Shown here piece after piece: positions 22,832 through 33,508 of a stretch of 64,000 nucleotides of DNA. The position numbers and the translations under genes are program-made. This DNA comes from Circinella umbellata (Eukaryota; Mucoromycota; Mucoromycetes; Mucorales; Lichtheimiaceae). The notes beneath the pieces were generated by a model, which saw only the letters and a program-made list of their open reading frames with translations, was not told the origin of the DNA and did not search any database. Position 1 is the first letter of the stretch, and every line of letters begins with the position of its first letter. The stretch covers positions 1-64,000 of the forward strand of contig JAIWNF010000111.1 in assembly GCA_025093555.1 (NCBI GenBank), written 5' to 3'.

Positions 22832-24252
22832 TTATTCGGAAATGATTGGAAAGGCGAGGTCAATATATGAAGCACATTTAGGAGGATCAATTTTCTCCAT
22901 AGCAGACTCTAACCGTTGAATGATAGTCTCGTTTTTTCTTTGGTCTAGTAAAGAACGAGAACAGACACGTTGCACCTCTCGGAAAATTTTTTCCGCAGGG
23001 TTCCAAGAGCCATCATGGTGGGGAAGAAAAAAAACTTTGTGGCCCCAATATTCTATTTCTTTCTTCACCTGCTCCACTTCTTCCGCCGGCCCACTATCCA
23101 AGCCAAAGAAAAAGTTTTCCCTGCTCTGATCACTGAGCTTGGTCATCACTCTCTTGACAAAGGCTGTCATGTCTTAAGCTGAAGTTGGACCTTCAAGAGA
23201 GCGAATCCCCTGCTCGACAATCCCAGCGGTGCCAAATGCAACCAACATACTCAGATCTGCAACCTCGTCGTGATCTTCCTCCTTGCGTGCCTTTTTTGGT
23301 CTTGTTTCTGGGTATGTACGGCGCAAGTTGTAAACGTACGATGCTTCGCCAATAAAAATGCAATTTTCACGTACATTGACTTCACCGGCGTTCAACGTTT
23401 GCCAATACTTATGCGTGTATTCTTCTTCTTCTTCTTCCGAAGGCATGGATGGGTAGCTCGGAACCCGTTGAAAAGTAATTCGAGCATTTTTACGTAACCA
23501 ATTTTGCAGAGATGACACTGCAGGTATGGCCATAGTTCCATCATCCACAAAAGCAAAATAAATGTCCTCGACGGACATGTTTGGATTCTCATCCACCTTA
23601 TTCAGAATAAAAGAAACAGTTTCTTCTGTGAAACTGCTCTTTGCTTTACGGCCTCTGGTGCTGGGGGTTGCCTTACCACGAGCCTTGTAACGTCGAAGAG
23701 CGTCACGCAATGTACCGGCCTTGATTCCGGTTCTTCCTGCTGCCTTTTCAACACTCATGCCATAAATTTTGACACTTTCGACAGCAAGCGCCATCTTGGC
23801 ATCTGAATACTTTTCGTATTTCCCATTGGCACGCTGCGTCGTGGGTTTCTTGACACGGCTACCATTGGGTCTCTTTGGAAGTTTACCAAACGACTTGTTG
23901 GTAACTTGCTGGCTGGTGATACCAGATTGCTCGACAACATCGGCATTATCCGTCGATGCTGCTTCCTCGTCACGGACCTCTGTCATTTTGGTATCTTTTG
24001 TTATATATTGGTTAGTAAAAAGAACCACGATATGTTTGGCTAATACCTTATCAACCATCTGTTCGTTTTCCTTTCATAGGTTTACGTTTTGATGATTTGA
24101 GTAGATATATTTTATATATGTCATTTAACTCGTTTATGCATACCTTCACCCTGGAAACTCATTGTTCGTTGGAACATGGTACTTAAAACCACCGATGCTT
24201 CGAGTTCTGATTCGGTGCGGTTGTTGTTGGTGTTGGCTTGGTTAGTGTTCAT
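22832..24252 (-). pseudogene. Tc1/mariner-type transposase homologue with a lost catalytic Asp
   Basis: A possible start ATG lies at 24250-24252, followed by one or two small introns (one with a perfect TACTAAC branch site near 24015); phases around these joints do not close cleanly, and the main frame can start at the ATG inside CAAAATGACAG near 23985. The body has a basic N-terminus, a helix-turn-helix (MALAVESVKIYGMSVEKAAG, GIKAGTLRDALRRYKARG) and a transposase core. The first catalytic position reads CIFIGEASYVYN, where relatives have Asp. The second block reads FFGLDSGPAEEVEQVK and the third NPAEKIFREVQ, with DD34E spacing. An in-frame TAA at 23171-23173 splits it. It parallels the gene at 25513-27262 throughout and could be a decayed duplicate or a repurposed non-catalytic protein. 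Confidence 0.75.
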
Positions 24253-25512
24253 TGCTAAAGTAAGTTTATATTTATAACTTTTGTTAGTTCTACTCTAAAA
24301 ATCATATTTATATATTTATAACTTTTTCCCTTATGTGAGAATAAAAGCTTTGCACATACTGTGTAAATATTTACGATTAAAAGTCTTTTGAAAAGAATAA
24401 GGAGGGAGGACAAAACAAAAAGTGTATCGAAGTGTTTTATATGTGTGTGGAGCTCTTAATGAATCATTCCGGATCAGAATAGTATCATTTTAAACCTAAT
24501 ATGTTTTAAACGAAAACATTGACATATATGTTCAATTGAAGAGACTTTGTTGGAACTTAAAAAAATGAGATATACTCACTTGTACACCGGTCAATGATGT
24601 TAGATAATGTTAAAAAGAACAATATACAATTAATAATGTTAACTTTGATATTAAAAAAAGCAACAATCATTAATCATAACGTAATACCAAAAAAAAAGAA
24701 CACGTTCATAAATATTTGAAATTACTATCATGAGATTTTATTTTATTTCTCAACTATATATCTATTTCCACTTCTTATGCAACTATTCCTCTTCTTCTTT
24801 TGCAAATCAAGATTATACGATGGGAATGACTAGGAACTGTTATATACATAACAGCTGTGAAACTCTTAAAGTAATAATTCAACCTATAAAACAATGATTA
24901 CCCATTATATCCATCCATAATATGCATGTATCAATATACTTCTTTTTTTAAAGCGGGTTGATTGATGTGTAAAATTTCAACCTTCAAAAAAGAAACTATA
25001 AAGTTATTCTAGATATAACTAAATAATACGATGATCAACAAGATTGCAACATAGCACAATACATAACCATGCTTGTAAGATTGAAAGACAAATATTACGA
25101 AGACAAAGGATGGAATAGTTTTCAAACAACAGCCGGAAAACAGTTTAACGATTAAATTCATACACGATCTCAACTAACTGATTTGGATATTACAGATTCC
25201 CGAACGAGTACAATCAAAAGTAAATGGAAGTAGTTATATTAAAGTATTGTTAATTAACACGCGTTGGAATCTAGAAAGAAAAGGAAACACTTGTCATAGA
25301 GAAGTTGAAGTTTTAAATGAAGGATGCAATAGTATAAAAAAGAGAAATATAAGTCCCCAGTTTTACTACAGCTGACTTTTTTGTCATACTTCTTTTTTCT
25401 GTCTTCCCCCCTTTTGTAATTTTTTAAGCCGAAAAATATATTTATAAAGTGATAAAATAGAATAGAATAAAGTAGAAAAGAGGGATAATAGTTATGTAGT
25501 GGGAGGAAGAAT
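24253..25512. other. AT-rich spacer between the two transposase genes
   Basis: No gene or repeat was recognised. It probably includes the promoter of the gene ending at 22832 and the 3' region of the gene ending at 25513. Confidence 0.55.
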
Positions 25513-27262
25513 TTAAAGATCATCTTCATGTGCAATACACCGAGGAAAGAAACTTATGGAGTGGGAAACCCATCCTTTATAATCACTGGGAGTTACCTTG
25601 GCAATTGCCGCGGAAATTAGATCCTCCAGTTGTTTTTGTTGTTTTTCGGTTTCTGTTCCTTCTTGGTTACCATCTTCCGTATCGTCTTCTGTATCGATTA
25701 ACGCATTTTTATACAATATCTTGATCTTGGAAAAAAATTCTTCAATAGGATTAAGGAACGGAGAATACCGTGGCAGCATTATGATATGATGGCCTCGTTT
25801 CTCTACCTCATCTTTAATCCACCGTGCTACATGAATTGGTGCATTATCAATAACCAAGTAGCACCCTGTGCGGCCTTGCTCCTCGAGACGATCCATAACC
25901 AAGTGCAAAAATGCAAGAAAGTCATGACTATTGGTCCCTTTTGTTTTTTTCATTTCTTGTTCACCATTTTTTTCTTCATCTTCTTTTTCCTTAGTTGTTT
26001 GAGACTTTTTTTACCTTTGCCCTTCTTTTTTTATCTGTTTTTGGAGGGATTCTCAGAGACGCTTCCACCAGCCCATCGTTACAAACAGCAGCCAAAAGAG
26101 TGATAGTTGGCGAACGTCTAGTCTTCACCTTGATACGCACTGGTCTTCCGCGTTCAGACCATCCATAATTACGGCGCATACTGGCGTTAAACGGACATTC
26201 ATCGATAAAAATACAATTACTTTCGTAATCAATTTGCCTACTATGTATATACTGCCGCACCCACTCTTCTCTCATTCTTTTTGTATCGGTATCTGTACGA
26301 CGTTCGGGATACCATCCTGCTCGCTTCAATGATAGACGACATTTCTGCGTCAGATGTCGATGAAGGGTAGATTGTGAGATGGTCACATTGAATTTTTTTT
26401 CAAATGATTCTTGAATTTGTTGCAATGTGGCCGTGTTATGTTTCTTGATAAACATTTCAATATGTTCAGCACCTTGGCTGTCAATTTTCCCTTGCGTGGT
26501 TCTTGTTTTGGATTTTGGAAAAGCATTTCCAGTGGACTTGTGTTCGTTTATGATCTTTGTAACATTAGACCGACTGATTCCCATAGATCGAGCGGCTGCA
26601 TCATGCGTCATGCCATAAACTCGTACGCTGTTCAATATTGTCTGGATCTGTTTTTCAGTCAAATTTTTACCGTATGATTTACGGCTTTTCTTGCTAGGAC
26701 GATTAACAAGAGGTGTAACTTGTTCTACAGTGGCAATAGAGGATAGTGTACCAATATTTGATAAGATTGATCGCATTACAGGAAGATTTGCCACTTGCGG
26801 ATCCGTCTCGTTTTCGCTTTCATCATGGCTATCACAATCAGCGTTCCGGTATACATAGCGGGACTCTGGGAGTATACCGTCGTTCAGTCGCTCATCCTCA
26901 CTCATAGGATTTACATCGCCATCTAATATAAAGATATGGTTATATAAATAAATATTATTTTCATAGAAGGTCTCTTACCATCTTCGACTTCCGAGCTATT
27001 TGATGCGACCGTATCTTGGTCCATTAGCATTTCCTGATCACAATTGATACCTATTTATTACCAAAGTCAGTACTTTACGTATATGTATCTTATCAAAGTG
27101 CTACTGACCAGATTGCTTATTTTGCTTAGCAGTCAAACTAATCGAGCTAAAAGCTTTAGCTAATGTGGATGATCTCGTTGTCTGAGAGCGAGTTTTTGGG
27201 ACGTATGTCCGTTTTGTTACTCTGCCGGCATTGCGAGTTTTTAAGGAAGTAGTGTTGGTCAT
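25513..27262 (-). CDS. Tc1/mariner-type transposase (DD34E), three exons, one frame change
   Basis: ATG at 27260-27262. Exon 1 is 27109-27262 (MTNTTSLKTRNAGRVTKRTY), exon 2 is 26980-27050 and exon 3 runs from 26922 down; both joints are in phase with consensus sites. Two helix-turn-helix motifs are visible: TILNSVRVYGMTHDAAARSM with GISRSNVTKI, and ATLQQIQESFEKKFNVTISQ with STLHRHL. The catalytic residues are CIFIDECPFN (Asp 1), YLVIDNAPIHVARW (Asp 2) and FLNPIEEFFSKIK (Glu), with 34 residues between the last two as in Tc1. At about 25985-26000 the frame shifts by one in a run of A, in a Lys-rich linker between Asp 1 and Asp 2; otherwise it is open. This is the best candidate for the enzyme that moves the giant transposon. 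The frame change could be real, a sequencing error or a slippage site. Confidence 0.82.
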
Positions 27263-27328
27263 TGATGTTAGAAAATAAGTAAAGTTGTAAACAAGAAGAG
27301 AAAAATAGTAATAATGATAAAGCTTTAT

Positions 27329-27836
27329 TTATTTTTTTAATAACTTTTCTACTGGTACTACTGGAGTACCAAATATTTTGATACATGAAAAAGCAATTGT
27401 TTTGTATTTCGTATTTTTTAAAGGCGGTTTGACTACCAATGTTGGTGAGCAGATGCTTGATGAGGATGTATCAAGATCATTTTGAAACATTGAATGCTTT
27501 TGCATCGAGATCTTGATAGCTTTATCTTGTGCTTTAATATTATGAAATGTGTTAATATCCCTGTCTTTTCTTTTGTTTTCTTTTGTTTTTGTCTTCTTTT
27601 AAAAAGAATAGTTTCTTACTTTGAGTTTCTTCTAAACTCAAATCTTTTAATCTTCTTGCGAGGTCGCGGTCCTCCTGCTGACCATGAGTTTCCTGTAACA
27701 ATTGAACTGAGCCAACCAAAGACTTAAGTCGACTAGAAGCAGCTCTTAGTTCTGCAGCAGTAGGACCAGCCTTCTTCAAGCTTTTTCTTGGGATGACTTG
27801 TCTTTTTCTTTCTGCTGCTTTTTTTGTTTTCGCCAT
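27329..27836 (-). CDS. Small spliced gene of unknown function in the giant transposon
   Basis: Exon 1 (27620-27836) and exon 2 (27329-27531) join in phase and give a 139-residue basic protein with no stop. It starts MAKTKKAAERKRQVIPRKSL, continues with an amphipathic helical stretch (AAELRAASSRLKSLVGSVQL), and ends VPVEKLLKK. The donor is GTAAGA, the acceptor AAAG. Its stop lies 66 bp before the transposase start on the same strand. I recognise no family. The Lys/Arg-rich N-terminus suggests nucleic-acid binding or nuclear localisation, which is only an inference. The intact splice structure in a decayed neighbourhood argues for recent function. Confidence 0.65.
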
Positions 27837-29270
27837 TATTGGTAAGAGAGTTGTATGAAAGGTTTGCGCACAAATCAAGATAATTATCACTAGTTATGGC
27901 GTAACTATATTTGAACGAGAAAAAAACAAATCCCATCATAGCAATTTGGATTCAGTACCACTTCACTTTTTTTTCCATATTCTTTCAGTTGTTTTTGGCG
28001 TTCCTCTTTGATCAATCATAGTTTATTTGGGTGTACTAAAGTTTCACATGCGAGTATCAATTTTTCAGAAGTTGATCCAAGAATAGATTACCCAAAAACA
28101 AATGATCATCTCGTTTCAACCGTTTGCCCTTTTTTATTACATAGTTTCCAACAGTGATTATGAAAAATCAAAACCATCACTCTATAAACCCCATCCATAA
28201 TAAACTTCATTAAAATATCCAGCAGCATAGGTTCGATTATTCAAAAGCATTCCAGTGTATAAATCAATTTCTAACTTCCGTATTTTATTGATTATATTGA
28301 TAGATAACAACCATGTTTCCATACTAGCCACAACAACACTCGAAAGTCCATCTTTTCAATCAGTTTATAGTTGTAATACCTGATCCACTCTTTGTCCTTT
28401 TGTCATCCATATGTTTGTTTGATAATAAGTGCTGTAAAATTGATAATATCAGGCCTAGATGACATATTATAATAATCGTATCTATATAGTAATTATGCGC
28501 CAGTTTAATCATATATATCATTATCAATTGAACACAACCGCTTCCAGTTAAGGCATAACTATACCTTTAATTGCTCAGAACTAAAATAAAAAGTGGCAAG
28601 ATCAAGTAATAATTATATAAAAAAAGAATATCAAAGTCAAGTACCGATAACTATAAATAAATTGCCTCAAAAGATAATGTATAAGTAGGTTATATAAAGA
28701 AAAAGTTCAATCTTAATATACTGTACTGAAGAATAAGATTTAATATAAGAAAAAGAAAATAAATTAATTGAATAGAATTGAAGAATGTAACTTACTTTAC
28801 TAATAAATCATATTGCTTAAGATATAATATTAATTGTCTATCAATAAATGTAACAATAGAGGACAATCGTTTATTGAAAGGAAAAAAAAAGGGGAGAGTG
28901 GCAAAGTAAAATAATAAGGTTTCTTTCGTAAGATTTCCTGGGGCATGGGAATTAGTTGCTTTTCCAAAAAAGAATAAATTAGACTTCGGAAGCCCCGATG
29001 AAAAAAAAACATATTCTCTTTTTTCTTCTTTATTATTGTCCTACTTTTACTTTTTCTCATCTTGAAAGACATCATTAAATTTATCAATATAATTCATCAA
29101 TAAATGTATTCAAGAGTCAATAAGAACTGTTCCCTTCGAGCCATCAGTTTCCATTGGTTTCATTGGCTTGGATAGTAAGTTTTGAAATTCTCGTTTTTAT
29201 TGCTGAATACTTTTACAAACTATTCGCCTCATAACGGTTAACAAAGACATTAACTACAGTTCTCCTTGAC
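27837..29270. other. Spacer with a diverged copy of part of the terminal repeat
   Basis: No gene was recognised. From about 28300 to 28475 the sequence is a diverged match to the inner right arm (33535-33780): blocks such as ACAACAACACT, TAGTTGTAATA, TCATCCAT and GTGCTG recur in the same order. The remainder is AT-rich without features. Confidence 0.4.
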
Positions 29271-29279
29271 AGTTTTTTT

Positions 29280-29948
29280 TTTACCTTTTTCCATCTAGAA
29301 ATCATATGCATTATATTTGGTTTCTTGCCTCCAGAAGCTATCGCTGAATCTGCTCTGGTCTCAAAGCTGTGGGCACAACAGCTTTTTCGTTGCGACAGCT
29401 GCTGGTCAAAAATCATAGTTACCGAGTTATCGGGTGGAGATTTTCTTCACCCTTGCCAACAACTAACACATATCATTCACCATGTACATCATCTCACTCT
29501 TCCATACGGTAGTCATTATCTTCAACTTTTCCTCAACCGTATGGCTCACACTCACTCCGACACTCATTTTAAATCCATCACCTTCGCTTCTTATTATACT
29601 TCACCTAAATCCCAAAGTAAGTAAAACAAAATTCTGTCATATATAATCGTTCTTTTTTGTGCATAATAAAATATGCGTTATCGAAATATGGATAGCTTCT
29701 TACTGATGCATTGAATATAATAATATGTTTACTAACAAGTTTCTCCGTTTGCTTTTTTTTATTTCTATATTATATCAACAACACTACACACAGCCCGCAT
29801 TTCCCCACAAATCATCAAAACCAGATTAGCCCGCATCGGTTCCAAAATTACTATCGACTCCATTCATTTCATCAAGCAAGAAGCAACATCCATTCGCTCC
29901 ACACCAAAGCACTACCCATTGGTGGTGGGCGGATGGAATATTGATTGA
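29280..29948 (+). CDS. F-box-like/LRR-like gene fragment, two exons
   Basis: An open stretch from about 29280 reads FLPPEAIAESALVSKLWAQQ, then CWSKIIV, resembling an F-box helix set, followed by a Leu/His-rich part (HIIHHVHHLTLPYGSHYLQL) reminiscent of the LRR region of fungal F-box proteins. A GTAAGT donor after 29616 and a CAG acceptor before 29794 join in phase to a second exon ending PLVVGGWNID and TGA at 29946-29948. The 5' end is not fixed: no in-frame ATG opens the F-box part, so earlier exons are missing or the gene is truncated. It is probably a captured host-type gene; the assignment is by pattern only. Confidence 0.45.
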
Positions 29949-31570
29949 ATATAATAGATACAAAAATAAAGATAAAAACCATATTAAAATTGAATATAAG
30001 TACGAATGAATTTGGGCAAAGGGATGAAGATACATGGGATAGTTTTAGTTACTTAAATGATATATACCAGGAAAACTAGAAATAACTGAGAAAAGATGAG
30101 GATAAAAAAGAAACATATAAATGTATATATGTATATATTACTTAACTAAACATAGAGAACAAAAAGACATTACGGAAATAGTTTCTTGGATGGAAAATAT
30201 GTATTTTGAAACTTCATATCATTGAATGATACATTCCTTTATTTATCCCGATTAATGAAGCTTCTGTTTACTTATTCTATTTTGTTCTTTTATATATTTG
30301 TCTTTTTGTCAAATACAATCAATAGTACTTGAACACTATATGCGTTTTTTTTTTTATATTTTTATTGCTTATACATCTTCTATTTAATAATACGTATTAA
30401 TAATAATAATAATAATAATAATACAAAATTGATTATTATTGCTCACTATATTACTAACCATCTTTATTGATACTTTGTTTATACCAACATTTTGTTTATA
30501 ATAACTTTTGTTACACATCAGATTATCTAATGTGAGATTGTTTTCATTCAACAAAATACAACCATGCTTTTGCACTACCTGATTTTGCCCCACTAAAATA
30601 TTTAATAAAAGTCAAAAGTAATAAAGAAATATTGTAATCCTACGAGACTAGAAATAATCGATTGATCCTTTACTTTTTCAAAAAAAATATGTACTGTTTA
30701 TGTCCACCAAAACCGCATCGAGCGATCATTGATTACTGCACTTTTGTCAAAAATATACCTTTATTTTGAAATGACAAAAATAGTGGTGCTAAGAAAGGAA
30801 AGATTTTGACGATAATAATAGCAAATAACCAAAATTGTATACCATAACAAAGACAGTGAATAAGAATAAAAAAAATCTATACAACATGATAGTAAAATTA
30901 TAGTAATACGTAGTCTACGTATAATAAATAATATTCTGCTAGATTACACTTTTCGTTTTATGTATAGAATACTATTCACATGGCTTTTCGGTATGAAGAT
31001 AATAATACATGGCCATTTTATTATAAATTGACACACTATACAATATAACGAGTGACTTACCGGGTATTATATAAGATGGAAAGGTAACGGAACATGTAAA
31101 ATATTGTTCGAGCTCATGTACTCTCGTCGATTTGGCGTAAATCCAAACAATAATACGGAAACTCACGCGGACGTTTACAAAACACGTATCCGACTTGTTT
31201 GTTTTGCACTTTAAATTTAGCCAAACGATCTATTTACATCGGCCCGGGTTAGATTCACTATATATATGATCTCATATTGAAAACATTTTTCTATTTTTTC
31301 CAGTAGTACAATATGACAGAAATGGTCCACATTCACAAGTAGTGCCAGTACTACAAAACACAACAATGAACAAGAAGAGTACTTTATTTATGGCCTGAAA
31401 TAGAGCAGTATATACTTAATATAAACTTTGCTTTTGATGAACAAGATATTTTAATTCAAACAATTTTTTATTACTCTAATAAACTCGGATTGCCATTTTT
31501 GACGTTCCATGCATCTGCTGTTATACTTACCTCAGAATAAATACAATACTTTGAGCACATCAACACACAC
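29949..31570. other. AT-rich spacer, no gene recognised
   Basis: Small open frames only. A TAA/ATT microsatellite lies at 30396-30424. No splice-consistent chain was found. Confidence 0.55.
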
Positions 31571-31615
31571 TTGTTTTATTTCTTTCATTTGATCTTTAGC
31601 TACTTTCTCACCAAC

Positions 31616-31969
31616 ATGTCCATTAGCAACACTACTATAAAATATAAATTTTTATATGCATTTTTCGTTGCTCCAGATCCAACTGACAAACAAATCCGAC
31701 TCCAATTCACAACAGACGAACAAGAGGAATGTTTTCTTAGCAGTTATTTTGAAGGAATGGGTGTTAGCCAAGCAGCTCGAGAAGCTCGGATATGGGCAGC
31801 TACTGGTGACATTATTCTTGACACATATTTGTCAATGAATGGAGATGGTATGTAGTAGTGTTTATATTGGCAGATATTTTTTATATGATTCTAATCACTC
31901 TTTTAAGAATGCGTGTATATGGCAGAAGGAAAAGTAATCCGAACAATTCGAGGACCACGAATTTTTTAA
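31616..31969 (+). CDS. Small spliced gene of unknown function, helix-turn-helix-like
   Basis: Exon 1 (31616-31847) begins MSISNTT and includes FTTDEQEECFLSSYFEGMGV followed by SQAAREARI, a pattern like a helix-turn-helix (EGMGVSQAAREARI). A GTATGT donor and a TTAAG acceptor with a CTAAT branch site join in phase to exon 2 (31908-31969), which ends VIRTIRGPRIF and TAA. The product is 97 residues with no stop inside. I recognise no family. It could be a DNA-binding accessory protein of the transposon or the remnant of a larger transposase N-terminus; the sequence alone does not decide. Confidence 0.55.
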
Positions 31970-32569
31970 AAACTTGTTATGTAAATAAAAGTGCTCAATT
32001 AAATCGTCCCCACCACTTTATTATCTAAATATTTTACTTCTTTACCTGTTCTTTTTCTCTTTTGTAAAAAAAAATCCTAAATGGTCAATACAATACGCAA
32101 TGTATTCTTATATCTTTATATCTTTATATTTTTATATTTACAATATAAACTACAACGTATTTCTTCTTTAATTACCATTGTTCATTGAAACACCACTTTT
32201 TTTTCTCTCTTTTAACAGGTTTCGATATAATAATTATTCCGAGGGTGTCTTTATGTACAAAAAAAAAAATCAACTACATCCATTTTATTTCATTCATTAG
32301 ACTACATTTACTCTTCCTACTTCAACTGTATTTCTGCCGCAAAAAAAAACACCTATACACACGTATCATCCACTCACTCGCATCTATATCTGTATATGAT
32401 CCATCAAGAGCATTAGGTTTGTATAAACACATTAATCTTAGATCCACGTATTCTTTTTTACTGTCCTTTATTAGCAGAGCGCTATATTCTCTCGAATAAG
32501 AATGATTAGTATACACAAGATTAAATAATACTCTAATATACACGCGCACCTCTTTTTCCCTGTTACATT
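31970..32569. other. AT-rich spacer, no gene recognised
   Basis: Short open frames on both strands overlap one another and show no known motif. Confidence 0.5.
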
Positions 32570-33270
32570 ATTATGATGTTTTTGTTTACTATCGATACTG
32601 GTATCTTATTTTATTTCTCTTCAGATAGATTATATAACTTGTGCTGATAACTATTGAAACAATAACTATTGAAAAAAAAGTGTTCTGGATATGGATTGAT
32701 GTTACGCTTCGTATACGTGGATTTGGATAATGTATATTTGGATAGTATGAAATAGAGAGATTATTGGGGTGTTAACTATGTTATACATATCATTACGGTA
32801 ATGGTAATAAATTATTATATGGATTGGTTTTTTTTTGAACAATGGTATTTGCTATTATTTATTACGGGAACGGTCAAAATATCATTATTGTTATGAAATA
32901 ATATAGGAAATGTTGTAGCATAAATAGTGCTAGGAATAATATGGTATAAAAGATATAATGAACTGGAACGAGTAATAACATTTCGGCATCTTTGGGATTA
33001 GCTCATTTGAAAAGTATAGATCTAGAAAGTTTGATGAATCTTTGAGTCGAATAGAATAATATTAAGCACCTTTATTGGCTTGCTGCCTGTAAATACATTA
33101 TGAACGCGGCATACTTTTTTATGTAATATTTTATGTTTTATAAGTAGCCTCGTTGAAAAAAAAATGCACATTACAACTTTGAATCTATTGGATCATTGGA
33201 TAGTCGGGTTGGATGAAAATATATCCATTTGCATCTAAACTTTCGGATGAGATAATAATGCTAAATCCAC
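32570..33270 (+). mobile_element. Diverged relative of the hAT-like elements
   Basis: This aligns in order with 14860-15570 and 40620-41330: blocks such as GTTTACTA, TATTGAAAAAAAAGTG, GGATATGG.TTGAT, GGATTTGGAT, GAAATAATATAGGAAATGTTG and CTTTGGGATTAG recur, and the GGATG-rich end near 33200-33260 is still visible. It has no clear TAGCGTTC terminus. It is an old copy carried inside the giant transposon. Confidence 0.65.
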
Positions 33271-33508
33271 ATCAGCAGAACCCTATATTCTGTCGGATAA
33301 AAATGAATATTACCGCAACAATATATAATACTTTAATATACGCGAGTATTTTCTTGAGATAAACTGGACAGCCTCAAATATATGGTACTACTTATAATAT
33401 TGACGAGAGAATATAGATATATATTACGAAGCATTTGTTCAGAAGGGATTGAGTATATTATTGGATGGACATATATCTAGTATACTGATCAAGGATTTTG
33501 AGCTAACA

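Noticed and set aside
30972..31166. Short minus-strand frame as a gene
   Set aside because: No motif, no splice partner and AT-rich composition; likely chance.
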